From: an uncultured Actinomycetes bacterium
Lineage (GTDB): Bacteria > Actinomycetota > Coriobacteriia > Coriobacteriales > Atopobiaceae
Direction of reading: 5' to 3'
Assembly (NCBI GenBank): GCA_900314685.1
Contig: OMWE01000002.1
Location: forward strand, 64,577 to 128,576
DNA: 64,000 bases
Every line of letters starts with the position of its first letter. Positions within the stretch are counted from its first letter, which is position 1. The notes under the pieces are model-generated. The model was not told where the DNA came from. It saw nothing but the letters and a program-made list of their open reading frames with translations, and searched no databases. Below, piece by piece: positions 34,395 through 42,897 of this stretch. The position numbers and the translations under genes are program-made.

Positions 34395-35681
34395 TTACAG
34401 CTTCAACAGCTGACGAATCACGTCCGCGTCGTCGGACGGGGTGCCCGTGCAGGCAACTTGTATATCCGCCCACTCCCGGTAGAGGCTCATTCGGCGCCTT
34501 GCTATCGCCTCCACGCCCATTGCCTGCGACACGGGACGGCCTGCGACAGGCAGGCTGTCGATGGGGCGGTCGAGCATGACAATCGTCCCGTTCTGGTGCA
34601 GAAGATCGTAGTTTTCAGGCCGTTCGACCACACCGCCCCCGCACGCGATGATGAGGCCGCTCCTGCCGGCATAGGAAGAGAGGACCTCCGTCTCGGCATC
34701 GCGGAAGGCAGCCTCCCCGAAAGACTTGATATAGTTTGCTGCTGAGACTTCGTTGTGGAGCAGGAATGCGTCGTCCATGTCCACAAAAGGACGGCTCAGC
34801 TTGTGCGCCAGCGAGGTGCCGGCGCTTGTCTTGCCGACTCCCGGCATGCCGATGACGCAGATGTTGGTCATTTGGTCGCGTAGGCGACGCTCGATCTGCT
34901 CTACCTTGCCGTCGTCGATGCCGTGACCCAGGAAGAGTTCGCTCGACTGTCTGGCTTGGGCGACCAGCATGGCGAGACCGGACTCGTAGGGTATCCCGCG
35001 GCGCTCCGCCTGCAGGCAGATGCCCGTGCGGGCAGGGTTGTAGACGACGTCGAGCACGCCGCGAAGCGCGGTGAGGCCTGCGAATTGCTGGTCGGTGAGG
35101 GGGGAGGCGGGACAGGCGGGGTACATGCCGACCGGGGTCGTATTGACGATGAGGCAGGCATCCGCGTGTCGATCGGTCAGCGTATCGTAGGCGTCTGCGC
35201 CCTTGCGGGAGATGACAGCGACATGCGCACCGCACTCCAGGAGCGCCGCCTGCACCGCCTGGCTTGCGCCTCCCGAGCCGAGGACGAGGACCGGTGCGTC
35301 GGATAGGGCGGACGTGGCGCCGACACCCCATACTCGACGGCAGAACCGGTCGAGCATCCAGGCGAAGCCGCCCACGTCCGTATTGTCCGCAAAGACGGTG
35401 CCGTCAGTGCGCCGCACCAGCGTGTTTGCCACGCCGAGGCGCGCCGCCCGCGGGCTCGCGCTGTCGGCGAGCTCGTAGGCACGGCGTTTGTAGGGGATCG
35501 TGACGTTGAGGCCCTGCCAGCTGCCGTTGCGGACGAATGCCTCCACGTCCTCGGGTTCCCGCTCGTACAGTGCGTAGGGCGTAGACCCGAGGCACGCATG
35601 TATCTGAGGCGACCAGCTGTGGCCGAGTTTGCGCCCGAGCAGGCCATAGCAGGCACCATCGTGGCGATCTGCCGCCATCAC
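34395..35681 (-). CDS. aroEK: Shikimate dehydrogenase-shikimate kinase fusion
   Basis: A 428-residue bifunctional protein for two consecutive steps: NADPH reduction of dehydroshikimate, then phosphorylation of shikimate. AroE part (about 10-268): LGHSWSPQIH shikimate site, NVTIPYK with Lys65, NTD with Asp102, NADPH loop GSGGASQA (135-142) and NTTPVGM. AroK part (about 271-428): P-loop GMPGVGKT (278-285), VDMDDAF, RDAE, ACGGGVV, and the lid RP region. GTG at 35681 begins 2 bases after the pheA stop; ATG at 35678 is possible. Confidence 0.94.
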   Translation of the reverse strand: MMAADRHDGACYGLLGRKLGHSWSPQIHACLGSTPYALYEREPEDVEAFVRNGSWQGLNVTIPYKRRAYELADSASPRAARLGVANTLVRRTDGTVFADNTDVGGFAWMLDRFCRRVWGVGATSALSDAPVLVLGSGGASQAVQAALLECGAHVAVISRKGADAYDTLTDRHADACLIVNTTPVGMYPACPASPLTDQQFAGLTALRGVLDVVYNPARTGICLQAERRGIPYESGLAMLVAQARQSSELFLGHGIDDGKVEQIERRLRDQMTNICVIGMPGVGKTSAGTSLAHKLSRPFVDMDDAFLLHNEVSAANYIKSFGEAAFRDAETEVLSSYAGRSGLIIACGGGVVERPENYDLLHQNGTIVMLDRPIDSLPVAGRPVSQAMGVEAIARRRMSLYREWADIQVACTGTPSDDADVIRQLLKL

Positions 35682-35683
35682 GG

Positions 35684-36832
35684 CTAGACCGCCTCGCTGT
35701 AGCTGCCGAGGTAGCGCAGGTCTTCGCAGACGTTGCCGAGCGTGCTCATGAGCTGTTTGAACTCGGGTGCGGCGACGGGGCAGTCCACGTCGAAGTAGAA
35801 CATGAACTCAAAGTCGCGGCCCTCGATGGGACGGCTCTCCAGTTTGATGATGTTGATGTCGAGGGCGTAGAACTTGGCGAGGACCTTGAAGAGGGAGCCG
35901 GGCTCGTTGCCCACGACGAGCATGAGCGTGCTGCGGTCGGCGCCGGGGTAGATGGTGAGGTCGCGGCCGATGCAGGCGAAACGCGTGTAGTTGTCGTCGC
36001 GGTCCTGGACGGCCTGCGCGAGGGAGGTGAGGCCGTAGAGGTCGATGCAGGCGCGGGAGGCCAGGGCGGCGACGTCGTCGCGGTCGGAGTCGGCGACCAT
36101 CTTGGAAGCGATGGCGGTGTTCTCGCAGACGTGCACCCGTACGTTGGGCAGGCTCTGCAGGTAGCGCGAGCATTGGGCGATGGCCTGCTCGTGGCTGTAG
36201 ATATCGCGGACGTCCTCCAGGCGCGTGCCCGGCTTGGCCAGCAGGTTGTGGTCCACCTTGAGGCGGCAGGTGCGCAGGATATGGAAGTCGTGCTTCATCA
36301 TGAGGTCGAAGACCTCGTTGACGGAGCCGGCGGTGCTGTTCTCGATCGGAAGGACGCCGTACTCACAGAAGCCCTGCTCGACGGCACGGAAGACACCCTC
36401 GAACGTATCGAAATAGTTGATGTTTGCATGCTTGAAGATGCGGTCTGTCGCAATCTGCTGGTAGGCGCCCTCGACTCCCTGGCAGGCAACGAAAGCCGTC
36501 GTGGGGAAGAGCGACGGGCTGGCGGCAAGCGCCGCCTCGATCTCGTCGACGATGGGCGTGCCACCTACGAGTGTCTTGCTCTGGCGTGCGCGAGAGGCCT
36601 CCATCAACAGGGACATGAGCACCTGGGCGTAGCTTGCGAGCTCGTCGGGCACGCGCTCGGCTGCCTCGGCGAGGATCGCGCGCTCGCGGGCCCGGTCGAG
36701 GACGGGCATCTTGTGCTCCGCCTTGTAGGAGGCGATGTCTCCGGCGGCCTCCATGCGCTGCTGGAAGAGGTCGAGTATCTGGCCGTCGATGGTATCGATG
36801 CGCTTGCGGATGTCTTTGATGTCTTCGGACAT
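35684..36832 (-). CDS. pheA: Chorismate mutase-prephenate dehydratase
   Basis: Makes phenylpyruvate from chorismate. The 382-residue protein has an AroQ-class chorismate mutase (about 1-90, IRKRIDTIDGQILDLFQQRM). The prephenate dehydratase domain (about 110-290) has VLPIENSTAGSVNE, IYSHEQAIAQC and the catalytic YTRF. A C-terminal ACT domain (about 300-382) carries the LESRP phenylalanine-binding motif, so feedback inhibition by Phe is expected. Start behind AGGAGC. Same strand as aroC and aroE/K. Confidence 0.96.
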   Translation of the reverse strand: MSEDIKDIRKRIDTIDGQILDLFQQRMEAAGDIASYKAEHKMPVLDRARERAILAEAAERVPDELASYAQVLMSLLMEASRARQSKTLVGGTPIVDEIEAALAASPSLFPTTAFVACQGVEGAYQQIATDRIFKHANINYFDTFEGVFRAVEQGFCEYGVLPIENSTAGSVNEVFDLMMKHDFHILRTCRLKVDHNLLAKPGTRLEDVRDIYSHEQAIAQCSRYLQSLPNVRVHVCENTAIASKMVADSDRDDVAALASRACIDLYGLTSLAQAVQDRDDNYTRFACIGRDLTIYPGADRSTLMLVVGNEPGSLFKVLAKFYALDINIIKLESRPIEGRDFEFMFYFDVDCPVAAPEFKQLMSTLGNVCEDLRYLGSYSEAV

Positions 36833-36894
36833 GGTGAGCTCCTCATAGATTGTTGACGCGAGACGCGCCGGGGGATTGGTCTGGCGATGGGGAT

Positions 36895-36922
36895 GCCCCG
36901 TGCACGGGATATGGCACGGGGC
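36895..36922 (-). terminator. Hairpin just after aroC
   Basis: A 9-bp perfect stem GCCCCGTGC / GCACGGGGC with a 10-base loop that begins in the aroC stop codon. There is no T tract, so it is more likely an RNA-processing or partial-termination hairpin inside the aroA-aroQ arm. Confidence 0.45.
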
Positions 36923-38040
36923 TACGCAAATCGCTCCCCGGTCGCGGCCTGCGCAGGCCAGGCAAGCCAGCTGTCGAGCACGGCGAGGGCGGCGACGGCC
37001 TCGGCGACGGGAACGGCCCGCGGCGCGATGCAGGGGTCGTGCCTGCCGCGGACCTCGAGGGTGGCGGGCTCGAGCGCGATCATGTCGACCGACTGCTGTG
37101 CGCGGGCGATGGACGGCGTCGGTTTGACCGCCATGCGCAGGACGAGCGGGGCCCCCGTGGTGATACCGCCGAGGTTGCCACCGGCGTTGTTGGTGAGCGG
37201 GTAGACGGCGCCGTCCTTGATGCCGTAGGGGTCGTTGTTGTCGCTGCCGCGCCTGCGGGCGGCGTCGAAGCCGGAGCCGAACTCCAGACCCTTGACGGCG
37301 GGTATCCCAAAGACGGCGCGGGCGATGGTCGATTCGATGCCGTCAAACATAGGCGATCCGATGCCGGCGGGCAGACCGGTCACGACGCATTCCACGACGC
37401 CGCCGACGGAGTCGAGGTCCCTGCGGGCGCGTTCGATCTCGGCGAGCATGGCATCGCTGGCGTCCCTGTCGATGACGGGAAAGGTGGCGTGCCCGAGCGC
37501 CTCGACCTGGCGCGCGAGCAGGTCGGGTTGACGAGAAAAACGTGTGTCTTGTACCCCCGCAACCTCTAAGAGGTGTGCGGCGACGATGACGCCGCGTGTG
37601 GCAAGGAGCTGCTTGGCGATGCCGCCGGCGGCACACAGGGGAGCCGTGAGGCGTCCGGAGAAATGGCCGCCTCCTGCGACATCCTGATGGCCGCCCCATT
37701 TGACCTGAGCCGTCCAGTCGGCATGTCCCGGCCGCGGTATGCGGCGGAGCTCGTCATAGTCCCCCGAGCGAGTGTTTGTATTCTCGATCATCAGGGCAAG
37801 CGGGGCCCCGCAGGTCTCGCCGGCGGGGTTGAGCCCGGACAGAAAGATCACGCGGTCAGCTTCCTTGCGCGGCGTCGTCCAGGCGTCCTGTCCCGGAGCC
37901 CTGCGCGCCATGAACCGCGCAAGCGCCTCCTGGTCGATGGTGTAACCAGCGGGCAGCCCCTCGACGACGCAGCCGATGGCGGCGGAATGAGACTGACCCC
38001 ACACGGTGACGCGCAGGGCGGTGCCTATGGTGGAGGGCAT
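36922..38040 (-). CDS. aroC: Chorismate synthase
   Basis: Converts EPSP to chorismate using reduced FMN. The 372-residue protein has LRVTVWGQSHSAAIGCVVEGLPAG with the catalytic His, RIPRPGHAD, KWGGHQDVAGGGHFSGR with signature 2, VVTGLPAGIGSPMFD and the NNAGGNLGGITTGAP loop. ATG 38040 follows the aroA stop by one base and uses GGGAGTG in the end of aroA, so the two are translationally coupled. The upstream extension of the frame is inside aroA. Confidence 0.96.
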   Translation of the reverse strand: MPSTIGTALRVTVWGQSHSAAIGCVVEGLPAGYTIDQEALARFMARRAPGQDAWTTPRKEADRVIFLSGLNPAGETCGAPLALMIENTNTRSGDYDELRRIPRPGHADWTAQVKWGGHQDVAGGGHFSGRLTAPLCAAGGIAKQLLATRGVIVAAHLLEVAGVQDTRFSRQPDLLARQVEALGHATFPVIDRDASDAMLAEIERARRDLDSVGGVVECVVTGLPAGIGSPMFDGIESTIARAVFGIPAVKGLEFGSGFDAARRRGSDNNDPYGIKDGAVYPLTNNAGGNLGGITTGAPLVLRMAVKPTPSIARAQQSVDMIALEPATLEVRGRHDPCIAPRAVPVAEAVAALAVLDSWLAWPAQAATGERFA

Positions 38041-38041
38041 A

Positions 38042-39352
38042 TTAGTCACTCCCCTCGGAGAGCCCGCGGACGATGCCGCCGAGCCCCTCGAAATCGTTGA
38101 AAAAGGCCGGATACGACTTTGAGACGCAATCGGCGCCAACTATGACGGTTTGGCCTGCGGCATGGGCGGCGAGCACACTGCCCATCATGGCGATGCGGTG
38201 GTCGTTTGCTGCGTCCACAGTGCCCCCGACCAAGGGGGACCCGCCGGTGACGTGCAGCTCGTCGCCGTCAATGTGCGCATCGACCCCAAAGGCCCTCAGC
38301 GTGGCGGTGACCGTCTCGAGACGGTCGGATTCCTTCAGGCGCAGGCGGCCTGCATTGGTGAGGCGCGTCGTGCCCTGTGCGCACGCTGCGACGGCGGCGA
38401 TAGGCGGCACGAGGTCGGGTATATTGCCGACGTCGAGCGTCGCCGCGTGCAGCGCATCCGCTCGAACGGAGACCGCACCGTCCGTCTGGGATACCTGCGC
38501 GCCAAACGAGGCGAGTGCGGAAAGGATGGCCCGGTCGCCCTGGGCGCTCGTCGCCGAGAGGCCCCTCACGGCGACCGTGCTGCCCAGGGCATCGGCAGCA
38601 AGCCAAAAGGCCGCGTTTGACCAATCGCCCTCGACGGTGCAGACGCCGGGGGAGGCGAGCCGTCCCTCTGCCGGATCTATGTAGAACCGTCGGTATGCGG
38701 TACCATCTCGCTCCGCGCCGTCCGCATGCACTGCGACACCGAACGTCTTCAGGGCATCTATGGTGAGCTGTAGGTAGGGGGCCGATTGCACCGGCTCGCT
38801 TACCAGTATCTCGGTCGGCCGGTCGAGGAGCGGGGCCGCGAGCATGAGACCGGTCGCGTACTGAGAGGACACGTTGCCGGGCAGCACATAGGTGCCTCCC
38901 TCCAGTCGTCCCGAGACCGTGAGGGGAAAGACGCCCTGTGGACTCAGGTCACACCCATGACTGCGCAGCTCCTCATAGAGGGGCGAGAGCGGCCGCTCGG
39001 AGAGCCGGCCGTGACCCGTGAGGGATGCCCGGCATCCGAGGGCGCAGACGACGGGCAAGAAGAACCTGAGCGTGGAGCCCGATTCTCCGCAGTCGAGCAG
39101 GCAGCCCGTGTCCGCATTGCTGCCGCGCGGGTAGACGTCGAGACGCCCTGCCGAGCGGCAGACACGGGCGCCGAGTGCCTCGAGGCACCCCACGGTGGCA
39201 TCGATGTCCTTGGAGGTGGTGTTGCAGTTGATGCATGTGGGAGCGTCGCACAATGCAGCGAGCATCAACATGCGATGCGCGACGGACTTCGAGGCGACCG
39301 CGGTCACGGTCCCCGAGAGCGTATGTTGTGCGATAACGGCCTGCATCCCCAT
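38042..39352 (-). CDS. aroA: 3-phosphoshikimate 1-carboxyvinyltransferase (EPSP synthase)
   Basis: Adds the enolpyruvyl group of PEP to shikimate 3-phosphate. The 436-residue protein has the N-terminal SGTVTAVASKSVAHRMLMLAAL with the PEP-binding Lys, DCGESGSTLRFFLPV, SSQYATGLMLAAP, and RLRLKESDRLETV. The late VDAANDHRIAMM stretch is also conserved. The position that is Gly in glyphosate-sensitive class I enzymes was not resolved with confidence. It is the first gene of the minus-strand arm; ATG 39352 or ATG 39346 may start it. Confidence 0.95.
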   Translation of the reverse strand: MGMQAVIAQHTLSGTVTAVASKSVAHRMLMLAALCDAPTCINCNTTSKDIDATVGCLEALGARVCRSAGRLDVYPRGSNADTGCLLDCGESGSTLRFFLPVVCALGCRASLTGHGRLSERPLSPLYEELRSHGCDLSPQGVFPLTVSGRLEGGTYVLPGNVSSQYATGLMLAAPLLDRPTEILVSEPVQSAPYLQLTIDALKTFGVAVHADGAERDGTAYRRFYIDPAEGRLASPGVCTVEGDWSNAAFWLAADALGSTVAVRGLSATSAQGDRAILSALASFGAQVSQTDGAVSVRADALHAATLDVGNIPDLVPPIAAVAACAQGTTRLTNAGRLRLKESDRLETVTATLRAFGVDAHIDGDELHVTGGSPLVGGTVDAANDHRIAMMGSVLAAHAAGQTVIVGADCVSKSYPAFFNDFEGLGGIVRGLSEGSD

Positions 39353-39613
39353 CCAATCAGCTGTCTGCCGATGACTTTCTCACAATACCGGCAGACAAAA
39401 AAGAAGGGATTATCTGATTTAAGGAGCTGGAAAAGATTGCTGCGGGTCGGCGAGACAACCTGCCAGCAGGTCACAGGGGCAGGGAAATCGACGTGATGTG
39501 TCTCACACCTGAAACATCGCGTTGATAGGATGAGCCGCAACAAATTCTGACGTACTATGCCCGCATGCAGCCATGCCCGCAAGTAGCGTCGGCGAAATAT
39601 GAAGGGGACCCAA
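39353..39613. promoter_or_regulatory. Divergent promoter region of the aromatic supercluster
   Basis: The 261-base spacer between aroA (minus) and aroF (plus) must drive both arms. It holds the palindrome CCTGC-CA-GCAGG near 39460-39475, and TAGGAT at 39526-39531 as a possible -10 for aroF. No leader peptide with clustered Phe/Tyr/Trp codons was seen. Confidence 0.45.
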
Positions 39614-40702
39614 ATGATCGCAATCGTCAAAGAATCAGCTACTCCCGAGCAGCTTGACCATTTCATCACATGGATCGAGGGACGCGGCTACAAGACCAAC
39701 GTCAGCCGCGGCGACAACGAGACCATCGTCGGCATCATCGGCGACACGACGCAGATCGACCCCTTCCTGCTCGAGTCCATGGACATCATCGAGCGCGTAC
39801 AGCGCGTGTCGGAGCCCTTTAAAAAGGCGAACCGCAAATTCCACCCCGAGGACACCGTGATCGACTGCGGGCACGGGTGCCTGATTGGCGGGGGCCATTT
39901 CCAGGTCATGGCCGGTCCGTGCTCCGTGGAGGGCAAGAACCTGATCGAGATCGCGCGACAGGTCAAGCAGGCCGGCGCAACCATGCTGCGAGGCGGCGCA
40001 TACAAGCCCCGCACCAGCCCGTACTCTTTCCAGGGTATGGGCGAGCGCGGACTGGACCTCTTGCTCGAGGCGTCTGCGGACACCGGTATGCCGGTCGTGA
40101 CCGAGATCATGGACCCGCGCGACGTGCAGCTCTTTGTCGACAAGCGCATCGACGTCATGCAGATCGGCGCCCGCAACGCGCAGAACTTCCCCCTGCTCAA
40201 GGAGGTCGGCAAGACGGACATCCCCATCCTGCTCAAGCGTGGCATCGCCGGCACGGTCGACGAGCTCCTGATGGCCGCCGAGTACATCATGAGCGAGGGC
40301 AACGAGAAGGTCATCCTGTGCGAGCGCGGTATCCGCAGCTTTGAGACGCGTACACGCAACACCTTCGATATCAATGCCATTCCCGTCCTGCACAACCTCT
40401 CGCACCTGCCCGTGGTGGGTGACCCGAGTCATGCGACGGGCTACACCCGCTATGTGCGTCCCGCAGCCTATGCAGCGACGGCGGCGGGCGCCGACGGCCT
40501 CGAGATCGAGGTTCACAACAAGCCCTCCGAGGCCTGGTCCGACGGCGCGCAGGCACTGACGCCCGAGATGTTTGCCGACGCCATGAAGCGCATCGCCCTT
40601 ATTCGCCAGGCGGTTACCGCCGACCTCGACGAGGAGCCCTCTCCTGAGCCCGGCTCTATGGATGCGCCGGTGCTGGCTGCGGAGAGGGGCGTCGATGCCT
40701 AG
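39614..40702 (+). CDS. aroF: 3-deoxy-7-phosphoheptulonate synthase (type I-beta)
   Basis: First enzyme of the pathway, condensing PEP and erythrose 4-phosphate. The 362-residue protein has an N-terminal ferredoxin-like (ACT-like) regulatory domain of about 70 residues, as in Thermotoga-type enzymes regulated by Tyr or Phe. The barrel follows with VMAGPCSVEG, GGAYKPRTSPYSFQG, MQIGARNAQNFPLL, LLKRG, VILCERGIRSFE and VVGDPSHATG. A short acidic tail ends the protein. ATG 39614 has AAGGGG upstream; the ATG at 39599 is an alternative. It overlaps tyrA by 8 bases. Confidence 0.95.
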   Translation: MIAIVKESATPEQLDHFITWIEGRGYKTNVSRGDNETIVGIIGDTTQIDPFLLESMDIIERVQRVSEPFKKANRKFHPEDTVIDCGHGCLIGGGHFQVMAGPCSVEGKNLIEIARQVKQAGATMLRGGAYKPRTSPYSFQGMGERGLDLLLEASADTGMPVVTEIMDPRDVQLFVDKRIDVMQIGARNAQNFPLLKEVGKTDIPILLKRGIAGTVDELLMAAEYIMSEGNEKVILCERGIRSFETRTRNTFDINAIPVLHNLSHLPVVGDPSHATGYTRYVRPAAYAATAAGADGLEIEVHNKPSEAWSDGAQALTPEMFADAMKRIALIRQAVTADLDEEPSPEPGSMDAPVLAAERGVDA

Positions 40703-41576
40703 CGAACAAGAGAAATGCCCCGATTTCGTACCCGGACGCGTCGGCATCGTGGCGCTCGGCCTGATGGGCGGCTCATTCGCGAAGGCGCTGCACGAGGGAG
40801 GGCGTGAGGTCTACGCCTGGAACCGCACGCACTCGACTCTGGAGCTGGCGGAGATCGACACCGTCGACGGCGAGCTGACGGATGACGCCATCGGGACCTG
40901 CGAGATGATCATCCTCTCGGGCTATCCGCAGTTTTCCATCGACTGGCTGACGGCAAAGGCGCCTTTGATCGCAGAGGGCGCCATCGTCATCGATACGGTC
41001 GGCGTCAAGCGCGTGATCTGCGAGCGGTGCTTCGCGATCGCGGATGCGTACGACTTCCATTTCGTCGGCTGCCACCCGATGGCGGGCACGCAGTACTCGG
41101 GGTACGCACACTCGCGTGCCAATATGTACCACGGCGCCCCCATGGTCGTCGTGCCGCCGGCACATATGGACGATATCGATCGTGCAAACCTGCTCGAGCG
41201 GATGAAAGACCTACTCGCTCCCTGCGGCTTCGGCTCCTGGAAACTCGCGACGGCGGCTGAGCACGACCGCATGATTGCTTTCACGAGCCAATTGGCGCAC
41301 GTGGTGTCAAACGCCTATGTCAAGAGTCCCACGGCGCAGTCGCACAAGGGCTTCTCCGCGGGCTCCTACAAGGACCTGACACGTGTCGCGCGCCTCAACG
41401 CCACGATGTGGACCGAGCTTTTCCTCGACAACAAGGACAACCTCTCCCAGGAGCTGGGGGCGCTGATCGGGCGCCTGCAGGAGTACAAAGACGCCCTGGA
41501 CGCAGGCGATGCCGAGAGGCTGCACGACCTGCTCGCCGAGGGCGATCGGCTCAAACGTGAGGCGGAGGGTCGATGA
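40695..41576 (+). CDS. tyrA: Prephenate dehydrogenase
   Basis: Oxidatively decarboxylates prephenate to 4-hydroxyphenylpyruvate (or arogenate to Tyr). The 293-residue protein has the NAD(P) motif GIVALGLMGGSFAKAL, VDTVGVKR, the catalytic-region GCHPMAGTQYSG with His, and SQLAHVVSNAYV. The helical dimerisation domain completes it; no ACT domain is present. ATG 40695 overlaps the end of aroF by 8 bases and the stop overlaps the aroB start (ATGA), showing tight translational coupling. Confidence 0.93.
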   Translation: MPSEQEKCPDFVPGRVGIVALGLMGGSFAKALHEGGREVYAWNRTHSTLELAEIDTVDGELTDDAIGTCEMIILSGYPQFSIDWLTAKAPLIAEGAIVIDTVGVKRVICERCFAIADAYDFHFVGCHPMAGTQYSGYAHSRANMYHGAPMVVVPPAHMDDIDRANLLERMKDLLAPCGFGSWKLATAAEHDRMIAFTSQLAHVVSNAYVKSPTAQSHKGFSAGSYKDLTRVARLNATMWTELFLDNKDNLSQELGALIGRLQEYKDALDAGDAERLHDLLAEGDRLKREAEGR

Positions 41577-42649
41577 AATCGGTAGAGGTCAGCACGGCGC
41601 AGCGCTCCTACAAGGTGTGCGTAGGGCGCAACATCCTGGGGGAGACGGGGCGTTTTGCCCGGACGTCGGCGGGAGGCAGGAGGGCGATGCTCGTATCGGA
41701 CTCCCATGTGATGCCGCTGTACGGCCGGAAGGTGCGCTCATCGCTCGAGGCTGCGGGCTACATCGTCTCTGAGGTCACCGTGCCTGCGGGCGAGCAGACC
41801 AAAAACATGGGGGAGCTCGCCAAACTGCTCGAACGCATCGCTGAGGCGGGCCTCGGGCGTGACGATGTCGTCGTTGCGCTCGGAGGCGGCGTTGTGGGTG
41901 ACCTCGCGGGCTTCGCTGCTGCCACCTATATGCGCGGCATCCAGGTGGTGCAGGTCCCGACCTCGCTTCTGGCCATGGTCGACTCGTCCGTGGGCGGCAA
42001 GACCGCCGTCGACCTCGCCGCTGGCAAGAATCTCGCGGGCGCCTTCTGGCAGCCGTCGTCTGTCGTGGCGGACGTCGAGGCGCTGCGGACGCTGTCGCCT
42101 GCGCTTTTCCGTGATTCGGTCGGCGAGGTCATCAAATACGGCGTGATGAGCGACCCCGAGCTCTTTGAGTCGCTCGAGCGGCAACCGCTGGACCTGGGCG
42201 ACTTCGACCGCATCGGAGACGTCGTGCTGCGCAACGTCCGCACCAAGCGCGATGTCGTGGACGCAGACGAGCGCGAGGCGGGTCTCCGCCAGACGCTCAA
42301 CCTCGGCCATACCATCGGCCATGCGATCGAGGCAGAGAGCTCCTATGCGCTCGGCCACGGCAGCTGCGTCGCTGCGGGTCTTTGCTGCATGGCGCGCGCG
42401 TGCGCGCGAAAAGGGCTCTGCGGCGACGAGACGGCACGGCGTATCGATGCCGTGGTGGCCGCCCATCGCCTGCCCACAGGCACCTCTGTCTCGCCCGACA
42501 AACTCTACCAGAGGTCCCTGGCGGACAAGAAGCGCCACGGTGACCAGATAAACATCGTCGTGGTGCGCGATATTGGCTCGGTGGAGGTGCGCCGGGTCCC
42601 GCTGGAGGAGTATCGTACGTACATAGATCTCGGCTGCGCGCCGCTCTAG
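41573..42649 (+). CDS. aroB: 3-dehydroquinate synthase
   Basis: Cyclises DAHP to 3-dehydroquinate with NAD and a metal. The 358-residue protein has VPAGEQTKNM, the NAD loop ALGGGVVGDLAGFAAATYMRG, VPTSLLAMVDSSVGGKTAVD, the metal-binding Glu in VGEVIKYG and the His motifs RQTLNLGHTIGHAIE and ALGHG. It starts in the tyrA stop region. A strong hairpin ends this arm. Confidence 0.96.
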   Translation: MKSVEVSTAQRSYKVCVGRNILGETGRFARTSAGGRRAMLVSDSHVMPLYGRKVRSSLEAAGYIVSEVTVPAGEQTKNMGELAKLLERIAEAGLGRDDVVVALGGGVVGDLAGFAAATYMRGIQVVQVPTSLLAMVDSSVGGKTAVDLAAGKNLAGAFWQPSSVVADVEALRTLSPALFRDSVGEVIKYGVMSDPELFESLERQPLDLGDFDRIGDVVLRNVRTKRDVVDADEREAGLRQTLNLGHTIGHAIEAESSYALGHGSCVAAGLCCMARACARKGLCGDETARRIDAVVAAHRLPTGTSVSPDKLYQRSLADKKRHGDQINIVVVRDIGSVEVRRVPLEEYRTYIDLGCAPL

Positions 42650-42696
42650 ATTCCTGTTTCACCGAGCGTTTCGTGCGCCGTCACCGAGATGTAAAG

Positions 42697-42731
42697 AAAC
42701 GACCCCATACTGTCACGGTATGGGGTCGTTT
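42697..42731. terminator. Terminator between aroB and tRNA-Arg
   Basis: A perfect 14-bp stem AAACGACCCCATAC (42697-42710) / GTATGGGGTCGTTT (42718-42731) with a 7-base loop. It ends in TTT on the plus strand and in GTTTCTTT on the minus strand, so it may stop both aroB and the tRNA gene. Confidence 0.85.
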
Positions 42732-42761
42732 GCCATACAGGTACGCGACCTGAGGAGTATC

Positions 42762-42838
42762 TGGTGCCCTCTGAGGGATTCGAACCCTTGACCTTCTGCT
42801 CCGGAGGCAGACGCTCTAATCCACTGAGCTAAGAGGGC
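42762..42838 (-). tRNA. tRNA-Arg (anticodon CCG)
   Basis: A complete 77-base cloverleaf on the minus strand: acceptor GCCCTCT/AGAGGGC, D-arm AGCTCAGT with GGATTAGAGC, anticodon stem TCTGC/GCAGA around loop CTCCGGA (anticodon CCG, reading CGG), and T-arm loop GGTTCGAATCC. The discriminator is A and the CCA end is encoded. Confidence 0.96.
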
Positions 42839-42849
42839 GGACGTAAGGC

Positions 42850-42855
42850 ATTATA
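42850..42855 (-). promoter_or_regulatory. -10 box of the tRNA-Arg gene
   Basis: TATAAT on the minus strand, 11 bases before the tRNA 5' end, in the short spacer shared with the divergent acnA gene. Confidence 0.6.
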
Positions 42856-42897
42856 GTAAAACGCGCGGGAAAAGCTAGACGAGGAAGGCGGCTAATT

